A DNA stretch of 64,000 nucleotides from assembly GCA_949361645.1 (NCBI GenBank), contig OX442418.1, forward strand, positions 5,709,609 through 5,773,608, read 5' to 3'. Shown here one piece after another: positions 12,039 to 23,000 of this stretch. The translations under genes were made by a program, and so were the position numbers. How positions within the stretch are numbered: the first letter of the stretch is position 1; every line of letters begins with the position of its first letter. Below the pieces are notes generated by a model. It saw nothing but the letters and a program-made list of their open reading frames with translations, had not been told where the DNA came from and ran no database searches. This DNA is from Spongilla lacustris (lineage: Eukaryota; Porifera; Demospongiae; Spongillida; Spongillidae).

Positions 12039-12236
12039 TCAACCATCTAAGTAGAGGTCTGAGACTTTAGCACGGGTTGCAAGAAATGCTCTGGCATTCG
12101 AGCGCACAAGGGAAAGGTTTAGTCTCGAATAAATGCTGTCCAGAGTGGTGGAAGTGGAGGAGTTAACCTGAACTGAAAGGTGGGAAGCAAGTTTCTTGAA
12201 GGTGTCAGAGTATTTATAAAGAGTTAAACATGGACT
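12039..12236 (-). pseudogene. Retroelement ORF C-terminal fragment
   Basis: The minus-strand open frame ends at a TGA and carries FKKLASHLS, then IYSRLNLSLVRSNARAFLAT, then RAKVSDLYLDG. I recall this tail pattern (FSRLASHLS ... LYGRLNLTLVRANARAIL) from the 3' end of reverse-transcriptase-containing ORFs that are abundant in sponges, cnidarians and amphioxus. The match is from memory, not a search. The frame is cut upstream by a stop and no RT motif lies nearby, so this is a short orphan remnant. The plus-strand fragment at 39160-39345 appears to hold the segment just upstream of the same tail. The noncoding sequence after the stop recurs near 42155-42215. Confidence 0.5.
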
Positions 12237-13091
12237 TTAATAAACATTTTATAAAAGCAATAATCTAATGTAACATATATATTTTGTAAACAAATTAGGA
12301 TTTAACCCTTTCTCACCACTGAAAATGCGAAAATAGATATCTGCCAATACCAGCACTATAAATGATTTGCATGCATTTTGTGTTTACATGTATATCAAAT
12401 ATTGTTCGAATATAATGAAACAATTATATATAATATAATGTTATTCAATGGTTTTTAGTGGCTAACATCTTGTAAGGTGTATTTTTAATACTGATAGACA
12501 AGGCAAGTATTGAAAACTGTGGTACTATTGTGTTTGTAGCAAAATTGCTGCAACTAACACGTAGAAGCATTTCAAATAGTAGGTTGTGGCACGCAAAAAA
12601 AAGTTGATGTAGTATTCATCTGAAGGAAATTCTTATTGATCCTGCCCGGGGGAATCAACCAACACATTCCCTGGCCAATTTTCCTTAGATACCCAGCAGC
12701 ATAATTATAATTACCTAAACCCGGTGTATCATGCAATGATAGGCATGGCAACAACATTGGGGCAAATCAATGGATGTATGAATACCAAGGAACATGTTTT
12801 GAAGGTTGAATTCATCAAATTGCATGGATTGTGGACATTAAAAAAACATCTGAAGCTCTGAAATTGAGTAAATTTGAGCTAGTGGATCAAAAATGCAAAG
12901 GACTTATACGTAATATCTTGAAAAAGATGGCACGACATGCATGATGCCATAATTAATGCAGTTAGACTAAACTTGAACAGTTCCTTCTTCAAATAAACAA
13001 GTGATAGGCCACTTTTTGGTTGTACAGCCAATTGGCCCAATACCCATGCAAACAGCTCTTTTGTATAGAGACATTCAATGCTACTGACTCG

Positions 13092-13717
13092 CTATACAAT
13101 AATGTTATTCTGTGCATGCATGGCGGCAGCAGTACAGAGTATCTGCTGCACTATGCCACTTCCTCCTACAACTTCAGCAATACCATGCCCTTCCCTCTAA
13201 GTAGTCTGGCTGTGGGGTCATTCTCCATTTCATCCCTAAACGTAACAAGATCATGCGAAAGTAATTCCTTATCGCAAGAACCACGCCCCCCGTTTATACA
13301 AACCCGTTTCCTTTGATCACTTGTCGGCTCCTCATTACTGCTGAGGGTGCTGTAGCTTTCCTTGTGACCAGTAGAGGCCTCTGAACAACCTTATTCAGCA
13401 TTCTCACAGAGATCACACCTCTTCTGCTTATTGTACCGCCTGATCTCTCCAACTAAGCCGTCATTATGAACGCCCTCGACTTTTTCCTCTGTGGTCGTGT
13501 CGTTTGACCACTTCAAGTTAATCCAACACTTATGACATGCTCCTATGACATGCACAACACTTCTAGAACAAATCATATTCCTTTTAATCTTCCCTACAAC
13601 AGCCTCATCGACGGCGAATTTCTTTCCCATTTTCGCGGTAATGACAGCAAATTGATGGATGCGCAACGGTTGGATGCTTTTATCTCCTGACACAAGATAA
13701 ACCATAATGGAAAACAA
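13092..13717 (-). pseudogene. Unrecognised decayed ORF inside the TTAA element
   Basis: On the minus strand a 104-codon frame from the ATG at 13705 contains a CHKC pair (IGACHKCWINLKW) and a CDLC pair (KRCDLCENAE), which might coordinate zinc. It meets a TAA at 13391 but stays open in the same frame for about 70 more codons (SEASTGHKESYSTLSS ... FRDEMENDPTARLLRGKG). A single-base shift then opens a further frame (GIAEVVGGSGIVQQILCTAA) ending at 13092. Protein-like composition across three joined pieces suggests a gene broken by one stop and one frameshift. I do not recognise the family. Being central in the element, it may be its own gene. Confidence 0.4.
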
Positions 13718-13867
13718 CCATTTCTAAGTAGCCTGGACATATCTAGATAAGGCAGAGCTGTTTCAGAATTTTAAAAACAGGCGTTCCTTATTTTCAGCAG
13801 CTTAAATTTGTCGTCCTAGATCTAGGACGATCGTCCTAGATATAGGACGGTTGGAGATTAAAGGTTA

Positions 13868-15190
13868 AATGATGTGCAAACGACTTGCAAATAAATGCAA
13901 ATCATATAGTAAAATAGCAAATAATAAAATTTGGCAACACAGATGATGTCACCAGATAACATCAACATACATGTAGGAAGTGAGTAAAAAGACAAACACA
14001 TCTATACCTACTATAAATACATAACTTACTCTCTGATATGGAATGATTGGTATTCACATTGTTTGACCAAATAAAGGAAAGGAATAAACATTAATAATCA
14101 TACATGTAGCAACACCACTGGTGAAGCAATGAAAGAAAAAACACCACAAAGTGAAACAGAACTTTAACTGTTCAGTCTGTAGACCATACATAAGATATAA
14201 GTCATGCCCCATCTGATTCATCCTTAGAATAATAACAACAGTAGTATATCACTCTCCCACATCCAATGACTTACTTTGTTCACATCAGCTCCTGCCTTCA
14301 CAAGGATCTCCACCACAGCTGTATGACCATATTGAACTGCTACATACAGTGGTGTTGTCTGTAACATCAGAAGGTATCATCAATAACTCTTCTATTACAC
14401 CAAACAATAATATCATAACAGATTAAAAATGAGCAATACAGTTGATGTCATACCAGCTGTGACATCATGTAAGGACAATGACAATCACATCATACTTACC
14501 TCCATGTACATGTACATGCAACTATTTTAGCTGCATGTACCAGAGTCTCATATTTGATATGTGTACATGTATAAATTTGCTACGAGTTTAATTCCAGGAC
14601 AGACAATGTCACCCGATGACATCATCATACATGTACATGTAGGTGGTGAGTACAATGACAAACACATCTTTACCTACTATAAATAACTACCATCTGATAT
14701 GGAATGATTGGTATTCACATTGTTTGAGCAAATAAAGGAAAGGAATAATAAACAGACAAGTAGAAGTCACATCATACAATTATATCACAACACACTTTTA
14801 AACATAACCACAAGAAATTGAAACATAATGATTATGAAGCATGAACATGTTGGTATGCTAACAAACTGAATGGATTGAAAACCTTCATACATGCACATGT
14901 AGGACACCATAAAGCCAAACATATTAAAATACAGTGTCAGAATGAAAGATTACAAACATTCTAAGGTCAAGGATACATGTACTGGTTTTATCTATGGGCA
15001 ATTGTACAGAGTTGGAGGTCATTATGTGAATGACAGTATAGTGATGGGATAGTTAAAGGTTTTTGACAGTAGTTAAGTTCCAGTTAGCTAAAGATGCTCT
15101 GTTTGTTGTGCAGTTAAGTTAAATAAATTCATTGCATCGTCCAAATTCTTTCAGTTAAGTTATAGTTAACTAACCTGGTTTTTGCTACAA
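13868..15190. repeat. Array block 3 with one ankyrin exon
   Basis: Core units lie at about 13980-14100 (partial) and 14647-14888. The second has lost the usual donor-like stretch. The module with GTCAAGGATACATGTACTGG follows at about 14960. Between the two cores is the ankyrin exon at 14275. Confidence 0.7.
14275..14358 (-). CDS. Ankyrin-repeat exon (84 nt, copy D)
   Basis: On the minus strand the acceptor GATGTTACAG and donor AACAAA|GTAAGT enclose 84 nt in phase 0. The protein reads TTPLYVAVQYGHTAVVEI then LVKAGADVNK. It has the ankyrin hallmarks TPLY, GHTAVVEIL and AGADVN. It is 28 residues long, about five short of a full 33-residue repeat; the missing part is the loop before TPL. This copy is the most diverged of the eight (V, V, Y where the others have A, A, N). 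Introns flank both sides, and the next downstream ankyrin exon in gene order is 6052. Confidence 0.72.
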
Positions 15191-15978
15191 CCCAGGTAAG
15201 TTAAGTTAACAATTTAGTTAATCTCTAATTCTCCGATGCATAACGGGTTATGCAAATGACTAACTGGTTTAGCATTTTTTAACACCGGTTCCGTGAGAAT
15301 CGAATGTTTTTTTGGGCTGTTTTGTCGAACTCTAGTTTTAGAAAATTAGTCGGACGACCTTTTTTAGCCACAAAAGCATAAGAACATAGTACAACACTGT
15401 AGTACAACTCTCTGCATGAGGGTTTGCGCTATTTCTAGCATCCTATGTTCTTCTCGTTGTAACCTGCATTTGTTTTTAGTCAAACAGTTGGACGCATCAC
15501 AAAGAAAAGTACACTTTTTTCTGAAGCCTTTTCTAACATCAAAAACAGTCCAAATATACTTACCTTTATAAGATGCGTCGGTTTTGTACACATTTAGACC
15601 GTCTAACTGTATGCGAGCGTTGAAACAAGCACTTATTGTTATGTCGATCTTTGTGGCCGCGTTCCCAGACCGATGTATTATTCCGCGAGTGTGCTGCGTA
15701 ATGTCGAACTTTGGCTGGTATATAAGTCTACGCGTGCGCTATATTCCATTTGCATACAGTCATATATAGTAGCGTTCATACTACATTATCCTTATCCATA
15801 TCAAAATGCTCAAAGCTTATCCTTGCCTTCGTTTGCCTTCCAGAGCTCCCTTCATCCCTTTGATGCTTTAGCCACATGCAGATTTCCTGCCAATGCTTTG
15901 ATACACACTCCTGGCAGCTCAGCCAGGCAGGCAAACATATAGCTTGCTGTCAAATGACTCTGAATATTACTGGCAAAA

Positions 15979-16594
15979 CAGCAAGCCATGGTCATGTGCT
16001 TGGCCATGTGCAGTCATATGACAGCAAGCCACAGCCATGTGCAGTCATATGACAGCAAGCACAACCATGTGACAACAAGTTACAGCCATGTGTAGTCACA
16101 TGACAGCAAGCCATATAGGCATGTGCAGTCATATGGCAGCAAGCTACAGCCATGTGCAGTCATATGACAGCAAGCACAACCGTGTGACAGCAAGCTACAG
16201 CCATGTGTAGTCACATGACAGCAAGCCACAGGCATGTGCAGTCATATGACAGCTAGCTACAGCCATGTGCAGTCATATGACAGCAAGCAAAACCATGTGA
16301 CAGCAAGCTACAGCCATGTGTAGTCACATGACAGCAAGCCACAGGCATGTGCAGTCATATGACAGCAAGCTACAGTCATGTGCAGTCATATGACAGCAAG
16401 CTACAGCCATGTGTAGTCACATGACAGCAAGCCACAGGCATGTGCAGTCATATGACAGCAAGCTACAGTCATCTGCAGTCATATGACAGCAAGCTACATC
16501 CACATGCAGTCATATGACAGCAAGCCACAGCCATGTGTAGCCACATGACAGCAAGCCACAGGCATGTGCAGTCATATGAAAGCAAGCCACAGCA
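15979..16594. repeat. 31-bp minisatellite with a 20-bp variant unit
   Basis: About 20 tandem units built on CAGCAAGCYACAGCCATGTG plus CAGTCATATGA (31 bp). Shorter units (CAGCAAGCACAACCATGTGA, 20 bp) alternate at several points, giving a higher-order period. It is wholly inside the TTAA element. Confidence 0.9.
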
Positions 16595-16658
16595 TGTCTG
16601 ACCTTCAAAATGTGCGCCTGAGTTTCCACCACTGGTGTAACCTCAATGTCTATCTGGG

Positions 16659-16802
16659 TTATGCCTGAGCTACATGCATAGACAGCCGATCTGGTGATGG
16701 TTCAGAATTAGATAAAGCTATTGTCTTGCTTGGTTGACCACGCTTACGTGGATGCCGCATGCAGCAGTCTGTTCCTACATGGCACTTGTTGCACGCTGGC
16801 TT
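16659..16802 (-). CDS. Possible Cys-rich/AT-hook-like terminal exon
   Basis: On the minus strand a strong acceptor (AAGTTTTGCAG) is followed in phase 0 by 47 codons and a TAA. The reading begins KPACNKCHVGTDCCMRHPRK, then RGQPSKTIALSNSEPSP and DRLSMHVAQA. The CxxC-x5-CC-xx-H cluster could bind zinc, and PRKRGQPSK resembles an AT-hook (RGRP core with Q for R). A DNA-binding tail would fit a transposon protein, but no upstream exon was found and the family is not recognised. It could be captured host sequence or chance. Confidence 0.35.
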   Translation of the reverse strand, partial: KPACNKCHVGTDCCMRHPRKRGQPSKTIALSNSEPSPDRLSMHVAQA

Positions 16803-17509
16803 CTGCAAAACTTAAATGCGCATGCGTAAATAAAAGGTGTAAGTCTGGGAACTAGTTTTTGTACCTAACAGAGCAGTTTGTACGTAAACTATGCTAGCTA
16901 TGAACATGGTATTCACTAGGCCTTTATATGGTATCTAGGAGAATCCAAAAATGCCATCAGATTTTGTTGAAAAGCGATAGAAAAAAAGTGTACCGATCAG
17001 CTCTCGAACATTAAAAAACGGGTAAGTGCGTAAGTCTCACGCGATACAAGTATGTTGCTATATATGCCACAAAGCTAAAATTTATACCAAATGACTCAGC
17101 GAGAGTTGGCCTATCAGAAAATATGCTTTATAAAGCATACAGACCTTTTCCGACTAATTTTCCAAAATGTAGGTTCGACAAAAAATACATTCGATTCTCA
17201 CGGAAGCTGTGTTAAAAGTGGGATATCACTTGTTCGGTTGAAATCATCTTAATATGCCTATATTCATTTGATAGCTTGATGCTTGCCAGATTCGGGTTTG
17301 TAACTTAGTTCATGATTAGATAAACCGACGCTGCGGTATAAAGCGTCAAACTTTGAGTAAATTGAGTTCGGGCAGCAATGGGATAAAACGGCGCACTTTG
17401 CAAACGGTGTCAACCTAAATGTAGTTGGATGCATCGCTAAAAACACCAAAAAATATGGAAAGGTAGTGGGAGTGACAGGCGTTGCTCACAAAAGAAGATT
17501 TGAAGTGAA

Positions 17510-19692
17510 ATGAGTGATGGCACTCGAACAGACGAGACGGCGCGGGGGATAGCAATACCTGGCTCTGCAAGGCTTTACAAGGGGGGAGGAAACGAAAGCG
17601 AAAAGATCTATCGGATTTGATAGCTAGTGCATGTGAGGAAGGTGATGAAAATGATGAGGAAAGTCAGGAAGAAGGTAAAGAGGATGACAGCTAAGGTGAA
17701 ATCACTGGAGAAGGAAGCGGGTAAGTATCAATTTCTATTGTTGAATCATTGTACCACGCATATGATGCCGCGGGATGATTCCTCTTTGGTTCAACTTACG
17801 CTACCCACAGGGATGAAAACAGCTCTAGTGGTAGTGAAGAGCAGCCAAGTGAAGATGAATTACAGGTGATTGGTCCACCTCTTGGTGCAGCTGTGCGACT
17901 TTGGCAACACGGTCATGAATGGAAATTGAAAATATCTCTGGAAGTCGATCCTGCTGTAGACCATCAGCCTAAGCGCACCACTATTCACTGGCCTCAGCTT
18001 GCCCTACCTGGTGCTAAGCAACCGTCACAATACTTTCTCCTATTCTTTCCAATCTCACTCATGTTAACAGCACAGGATCAAACCAACGCAGCTCTGTCCT
18101 CAAAGGTTAGAACAGGTAATCAAGGGCCTGTATCTGCTGGAGAACTCCTTAGATGGCTTGGCATTCGCTTGGCTATGGCTGTTGAACCTAAACGAGGAGA
18201 TTTGAAGACCTATTGGCTGGACAAAGATACTGATGGTTCGGTTTATACAGCATCTAATCATCACAGACGTTTCAAGATGTCTCGACATCGATTTGAATTC
18301 ATCACCCAGAAGATAAGATTCAACAACATACCAACTGCTGCAGAGTCAGAGATGGTAGGTTATTCTCCATCATTTCCTAGTTTGACAGCTTTCTTTACAG
18401 GATCCTTGGCATGAGATTCGGCCAGTAGTAGAGGCTTTCAATGAGTGCCGGATGAATGTTATCACTCCTGGCCAACATATCACTGTGGATGAGTGTATGA
18501 GTTCCTGGAAAGGTGGTGAAAGTGCTTACAGGGTTGAAGGCATGCCCCACAAGACGAAGATTGCACGGAAACTAGAAGGTGTAGGGGCAGAAATGAAGGC
18601 ATTATGTGATGGTAATAGTGGAATACTCCTTCGACTTGACATTATGGAGGGCAAGCAGCGGCAAGCAAGTAAGGAATTTCATGGCGAGTTTGGTGAAGGC
18701 ACAGCAGTCACCCTTCGTCTTACAAAAGACTACTTTGGGACAAATCGCACTATTCATGCTGACAGTGCCTTCTCATCAGTTAAGACTGCTGAAGCATTGC
18801 AAACTGCACTTTATGGGCATTGTCAAAACTGCTCACAAAGAGTTTCCAAAGGAGTACTTAGGGGACTGGGCTGCTGGCAGGGTTATTGGTCAAGTGCCGG
18901 GACATGGAGACCACATCCTACTTGAGTCTCAAGTTGATGATGAGCGGCCAATTTATGCCATGGGTTGGAATGACAGAAAGCTGAAATCTATAGTTTCAAC
19001 GTGTGGTACAACTGTTGCAGGTCTTCCCAATCATCGTCCCCGGCACAGAAAAGTCTTCAGAGATGGAGAATGGGTCTTATTTAAAGGAAGTGAAGAGGCC
19101 TTGCATGATTGCTGATTTTTTTCAATATTTCAGCATCATTGATGTGCACGACCAGTATCGCCAAGGATCTCTGGAGCTAGAGCGTCATTGGATTACTCAC
19201 TGCTGGTGGCATCGTATGTTCTCAACAATCTTTGGGATGTGCATCGTTGATGCCTACCTGTGCTTCAAATTTGAAGCAATTCAAAGACAGGAACTCCCTT
19301 CAAAGATTGATGATTTTTCAACATTTCTTGGCAAGCTAGCTTACCAGCTCATTTTCAATGATCTGATTGAAGAGGGGCATAACTTCAGAGAGCGAGATGG
19401 AAGTGCAAGTGTGTTTTCTCCCGAAGTACCTGAGGTAAATACTTCTCTCACATTACATTTACATGTAGTTCAGTCTCATTTTCAATTTCAGGTCCACTAT
19501 TTGGCACCACTTTCCACTTTACCCTTTGGTCCACAGAAAGCTAGCAGATGTTTGCGTCGCTGTAGACACAAAGGATGTGGCAAAAATGCTTCCTGCTACT
19601 GTGTTGGCTGCTCCAATGTTGAGCCGAAAATAATTGTTCCTTATTGTGGTCCCTCAACAGGCCGACTTTGCTTTGCTAAGCACATGCAATAG
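17510..19692 (+). pseudogene. piggyBac-family transposase, frameshifted
   Basis: Likely start ATG at 17510. A basic stretch (GRKRKRKDLSDL) and an acidic run follow, then 17866-18354 (WLGIRLAM, FKMSRHRFEFI, IRFNN) and 18401-19100 with ITVDECMSSWKGG, TIHADSAFSS and AMGWNDRKL. After that come KRPCMIADFFQYFSIIDVHD, LELERHWITHCWWHRMFST and a Cys-rich C-terminus (RCRHKGCGKNASCYCVGC). These match the DDE_Tnp_1_7 fold, and the three candidate catalytic Asp (in DEC, ADS, IDVHD) are present. Introns: 17721-17810 (90 bp), 18355-18400 (46 bp) and probably 19435-19491 (57 bp, in frame, so it may be retained). The reading is broken near a G run at 17580, by a TAA at about 17692, near 18815 and near 19090. 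It therefore encodes no full enzyme: an inactivated cut-and-paste TTAA transposase. Confidence 0.85.
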
Positions 19693-19791
19693 TCACCCAC
19701 ATCATACACTATCACTATGTTATTGCTGACTTTGCTTTGCTAAGCACATGCTATAGCCACCCACATCTTACACTGTCACTATATTATTGCA
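19664..19791. repeat. 64-bp tandem duplication over the transposase stop
   Basis: The block starting GACTTTGCTTTGCTAAGCAC at 19664 repeats at 19728 with about six mismatches. The first copy includes the last coding residues and the TAG stop. Confidence 0.85.
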
Positions 19792-19905
19792 ATATTTTTG
19801 CTGCTTGATGATTAATGAAAACTGTGCCCCCTGGCAATACTGCCTAACTGGTTAGGTTTAGCGTGCATAACAGGTTAGGCGCTTCACTGGGGGATTAAAG
19901 GTTAA

Positions 19906-20042
19906 ACAGTCACATGAAATTTAATATATACATATCGTTCAATCATGCACATCATAGTTACCTCCATGTACATGTACATGTACATAGAAAGTCTACTTTA
20001 GCTGCATGTACCAGAGTCCCATTTGTGATATGTGTACATGTA
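19906..20042. repeat. Array remnant between two insertions
   Basis: Resumes array sequence right after the piggyBac end: GTTACCTCCATGTACATG and TTTAGCTGCATGTACCAGAG, as at 14500-14550. It then stops at a GTACATGTA word where the next insertion begins. Confidence 0.65.
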
Positions 20043-23000
20043 GGGTAATATAAACTGCCATCACGGGTGTTTCATTGCATTGAAAAAATGGACATTAGGT
20101 CTTGTCCCCACTTTTACCTACGTAACAAGTAACCAGACTCTCATTATCGCATGGCATTGTAATTTGGCCTTATCTTTTGTAACCTGTTCAAAGTAAGCAC
20201 TGTACAGGTGAATATCTGTGCTACGCACCCTTCGAGGACTACAATGATATAAATTTATCTTTTTAATGCTAATATATGCCATGATATGGGCCAGTGACTA
20301 ATAGCGCTCCATTTAGAGTGGTTGGTTTCAAAAAAGCTTTTTGCCTGGCATGAGGTACAAAAACTAGGATATAAATGTATACAGGAGTGCTGATTGTATG
20401 TGATTTGGTTGTTTTTGTTAGCAGACGTATTTTCTGTGAGTCGTACCAAGGCGATGAATACGACCAATACATGTATACTACAAGCAAGAAGAGTCATTAC
20501 ATGTTGTAGCCATGACAACGAAGCAGCTCACATGATCTAGAGGGGACCATGTCTAATCATGCCTATACACACCCCACACATGTAACAGGGAGTCCCCATG
20601 AGGCATGTAGAATACAAAAGAAACCTCTAAGCTTAAAGACCATGTACAAATAAAATAAACACAACACATAGACGTACGCAAATGAAATAATCAAATTGAG
20701 CAAGAAAACAAGAGAACAACTGTCAAGGGAGGGGGGAGGGAGGGGAGGAAGGGGGAGGGAGGGGAGGAAGGGGGAGGGAGGGGGGAGGAAGGGGGAGGGA
20801 GGGGGGAGGAAGGGGGAGGGAGGGGGGAGGAATGGGGAGGGAGGGGGGAGGAATGGGGAGGGAGGGGGAGAGTGGGAGGGAGGGGGAGAGTGGGAGGGAG
20901 GGGGGAGAGTGGGAGGGAGGGGGGAGAGGGGGAGGGATAGAGGGAGTGAGGGAGAGGGAAGAAGGGAGGGAGAGGGAGGAAGGGAGGGAGAGGGAGGAAG
21001 GGAGGGAGAGGGAGGAAGGGAGGAAGAGGGAGGAAGGGAGGGAGAGGGAGGAAGGGAGGGAGAGGGAGGAAGGGAGGGAGAGAGAGGAAGGGAGGGAGAG
21101 GGAGGAAGGGAGGGAGAGGGAGGAAGGGAGGGAGAGGGAGGAAGGGAGGGAGAGGGAGGAAGGGAGGGAGAGGGAGGAAGGAGGGAGAGGGAGGCAGGGA
21201 GGGAGATGGAGGAAGGGAGGGAGAGGGAGGAAGGGAGGGAGAGGGAGGAAGGGAGGGAGAGGGAGGAAGGGAGGGAGAGGGAGGAAGGGAGGGAGAGGGA
21301 GGAAGGGAGGGAGAGGGAGGAAGGGAGGGAGAGGGAGGAAGGGAGGGAGAGGGAGGGACGGAGAGGGAGGAAGGGAGGAAGAGGGAGGAAGGAGGGAGAG
21401 GGAGGAAGGGAGGGAGAATGGGAGGAAGGGAGGGAGGGAGAGGGAGGAAGGGAGGGAGGGAGAGGGAGGAAGGGAGGGAGGGAGGGAGAGGGAGGAAGGG
21501 AGGGAGGGAGAGGGAGGAAGGGAGGGAGGGAGAGGGAGGAAGGGAGGGAGGGAGAGGGAGGGAGGGAGGGAGAGGGAGGAAGAGGGAGGAAGGGAGGGAG
21601 AGGGAGGAAGGGAGGGAGAGGGAGGAAGGGAGGGAGAGAGAGGAAGGGAGGGAGAGGGAGGAAGGGAGGGAAAGGGAGGAAGGGAGGGAGATGGAGGAAG
21701 GGAGGGAGAGGGAGGAAGGGAGGGAGAGGGAGGAAGGGAGGGAGAGGGAGGAAGGGAGGGAGAGGGAGGAAGGGAGGGAAGGGAGGAAGGGAGGGAGGGA
21801 GAGGGAGGAAGGGAGGGAGAGGGAGGAAGGGGGGAGAGGGAGGAAGGGAGGGAGAGAGGGAGGAAGGGAGGGAGGGAGAGGGAGGAAGGGAGGGAGGGAG
21901 AGGAAGGGAGGGAGGGAGAGGGAGGGAGGGAGGGAGGGAGGGAGAGGGAGGAAGGGAGGGAGTGGGAGGAAGGGAGGGAGGGAGAGGGAGGGAGAGGGAG
22001 GAAGGGAGGGAGGGAGGGAGAGGGAGGGAGAGGGAGGAAGGGAGGGAGGGAGGGAGAGGGAGGGAGAGGGAGGAAGGGAGGGAGGGAGGGAGAGGGAGGG
22101 AGGAAGGAAGGGAGTGAGAGGGAGGGAGGGAGAGGGAGGAAGGGAGGGAGGGAGAGGGAGGAAGGGAGGGAGGGAGGGAGAGGGAGGAAGGGAGGGAGGG
22201 AGAGGGAGGAAGGGAGGGAGGGAGAGGGAGGAAGGGAGGGAGGGAGGGAGGGAGAGGGAGGAAGGGAGGGAGGGAGAGGGAGGAAGGGAGGGAGGGAGAG
22301 GGAGGAAGGGAGGGAGGGAGAGGGAGGAAGGGAGGGAGGGAGGGAGGGAGAGGGAGCGAGGGAGGGAGAGGGAGGAAGGGAGGGAGGGAGAGGGAGGAAG
22401 GGAGGGAGGACGGGAGGGAGTGGGAGGAAGGGAGGGAGGGAGAGAGGAAGGGAGGGAGGGAGAGGGAGGAAGGGGGAGGGAGGAAGGGAGGGAGAGGAAG
22501 GAAGGGAGGGAGAGGGAGGGAGAGGGAGGAAGGGAGGGAGAGGGAGGAAGGGAGGGAGAGGGAGGAAGGGACGGAGAGGGAGAAAGGGAGGGAGAGGGAG
22601 GAAGGAGGGAGAGGGAGGAAGGGAGGGAGAAAGGGAGGGAGAGGGAGGAAGGGAGGGAGGGAGAGGGAGGAAGGGAGGGAGGGAGGGAGGGAGAGGGAGG
22701 AAGGGAGGGAGCGAGGGAGAGGGAGGAAGGGAGGGAGGGAGAGGGAGGAAGAGAGGGAGGGAGAGGGAGGAAGGGAGGGAGGGAGGGAGAGGGAGGAAGG
22801 GAGGGAGAGGGAGGAAGGGAGGGAGAGGGAGGAAGGGAGGGAGAGGGAGGAAGGGAGGGAGGCAGAGGGAGAGGGAGGAAAGAAGGGAAGGGAGAGGGAG
22901 GGAGAGGGAGGAAAGAAGGGAAGGGAGAGGGAGGAAAGAAGGGAAGGGAGAAGGAGCAAGGGAGCGAAAGGGTGCGAAAGTAAGCCAAAACACAAGAAGG

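Larger units (their letters stand above)
11373..13857. mobile_element. TTAA-type DNA transposon (piggyBac-like ends), decayed
   Basis: The two ends are inverted: CCTTTAATCTCCA at 11367-11379 and its complement at 13851-13863, flanked by GTAA (11363-11366) and TTAA (13864-13867). Inside each end lies the palindrome GTCCTAGATCTAGGAC, single on the left and in two variants on the right. The paralogous sequence at 8175-8225 is continuous across the site and acts as an empty site. The same terminus (TTAA then CCTTTAATCCCC) ends the piggyBac transposase element at 19901, so this copy may be a relative mobilised by that enzyme (inference). The cargo is a retroelement fragment (12039-12236) and a broken ORF (13092-13717), both minus strand. 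Coordinates use the inner boundary; the outer one adds about 6 bp per side. Confidence 0.65.
15283..17211. mobile_element. Nested TTAA-flanked element with 75-bp inverted ends
   Basis: The left end CACCGGTTCCGTGAGAATCG and the right end (reverse complement CACAGCTTCCGTGAGAATCG) are near identical and continue as imperfect inverted repeats for about 75 bp (shared GAAAATTAGTCGGA). Both are flanked directly by TTAA (15279-15282 and 17212-17215), the piggyBac-type target duplication. Inside are a minisatellite (15979-16594), a possible Cys-rich exon (16659-16802, minus) and a donor-like site near 15560. No transposase was seen, so it is probably non-autonomous, or carries captured sequence. Confidence 0.8.
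15191..19901 (+). mobile_element. piggyBac-family transposon, decayed, left end uncertain
   Basis: The right end is clear: GGGGATTAAAGG at 19890-19901 followed by TTAA (19902-19905), after which array sequence resumes. Next to it lie GCATAACAGGTTAGGC and GCCTAACTGGTTAGG. The left end is weaker. Near 15213-15275 are GTTAATC, a CATAACGGGTTATGC word and TAACTGGTTTAGC, which resemble the right-end words in inverted order. The element carries the transposase gene at 17510-19692 and is split by a nested TTAA element at 15283-17211. Confidence 0.55.

Noticed and set aside
13020..13316. Plus-strand 98-codon frame
   Set aside because: It lies opposite a more protein-like minus-strand frame and has no recognisable motif.
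15979..16594. Minisatellite as a CRISPR-like array
   Set aside because: Units are directly adjacent with no unique spacers, and the DNA is eukaryotic.
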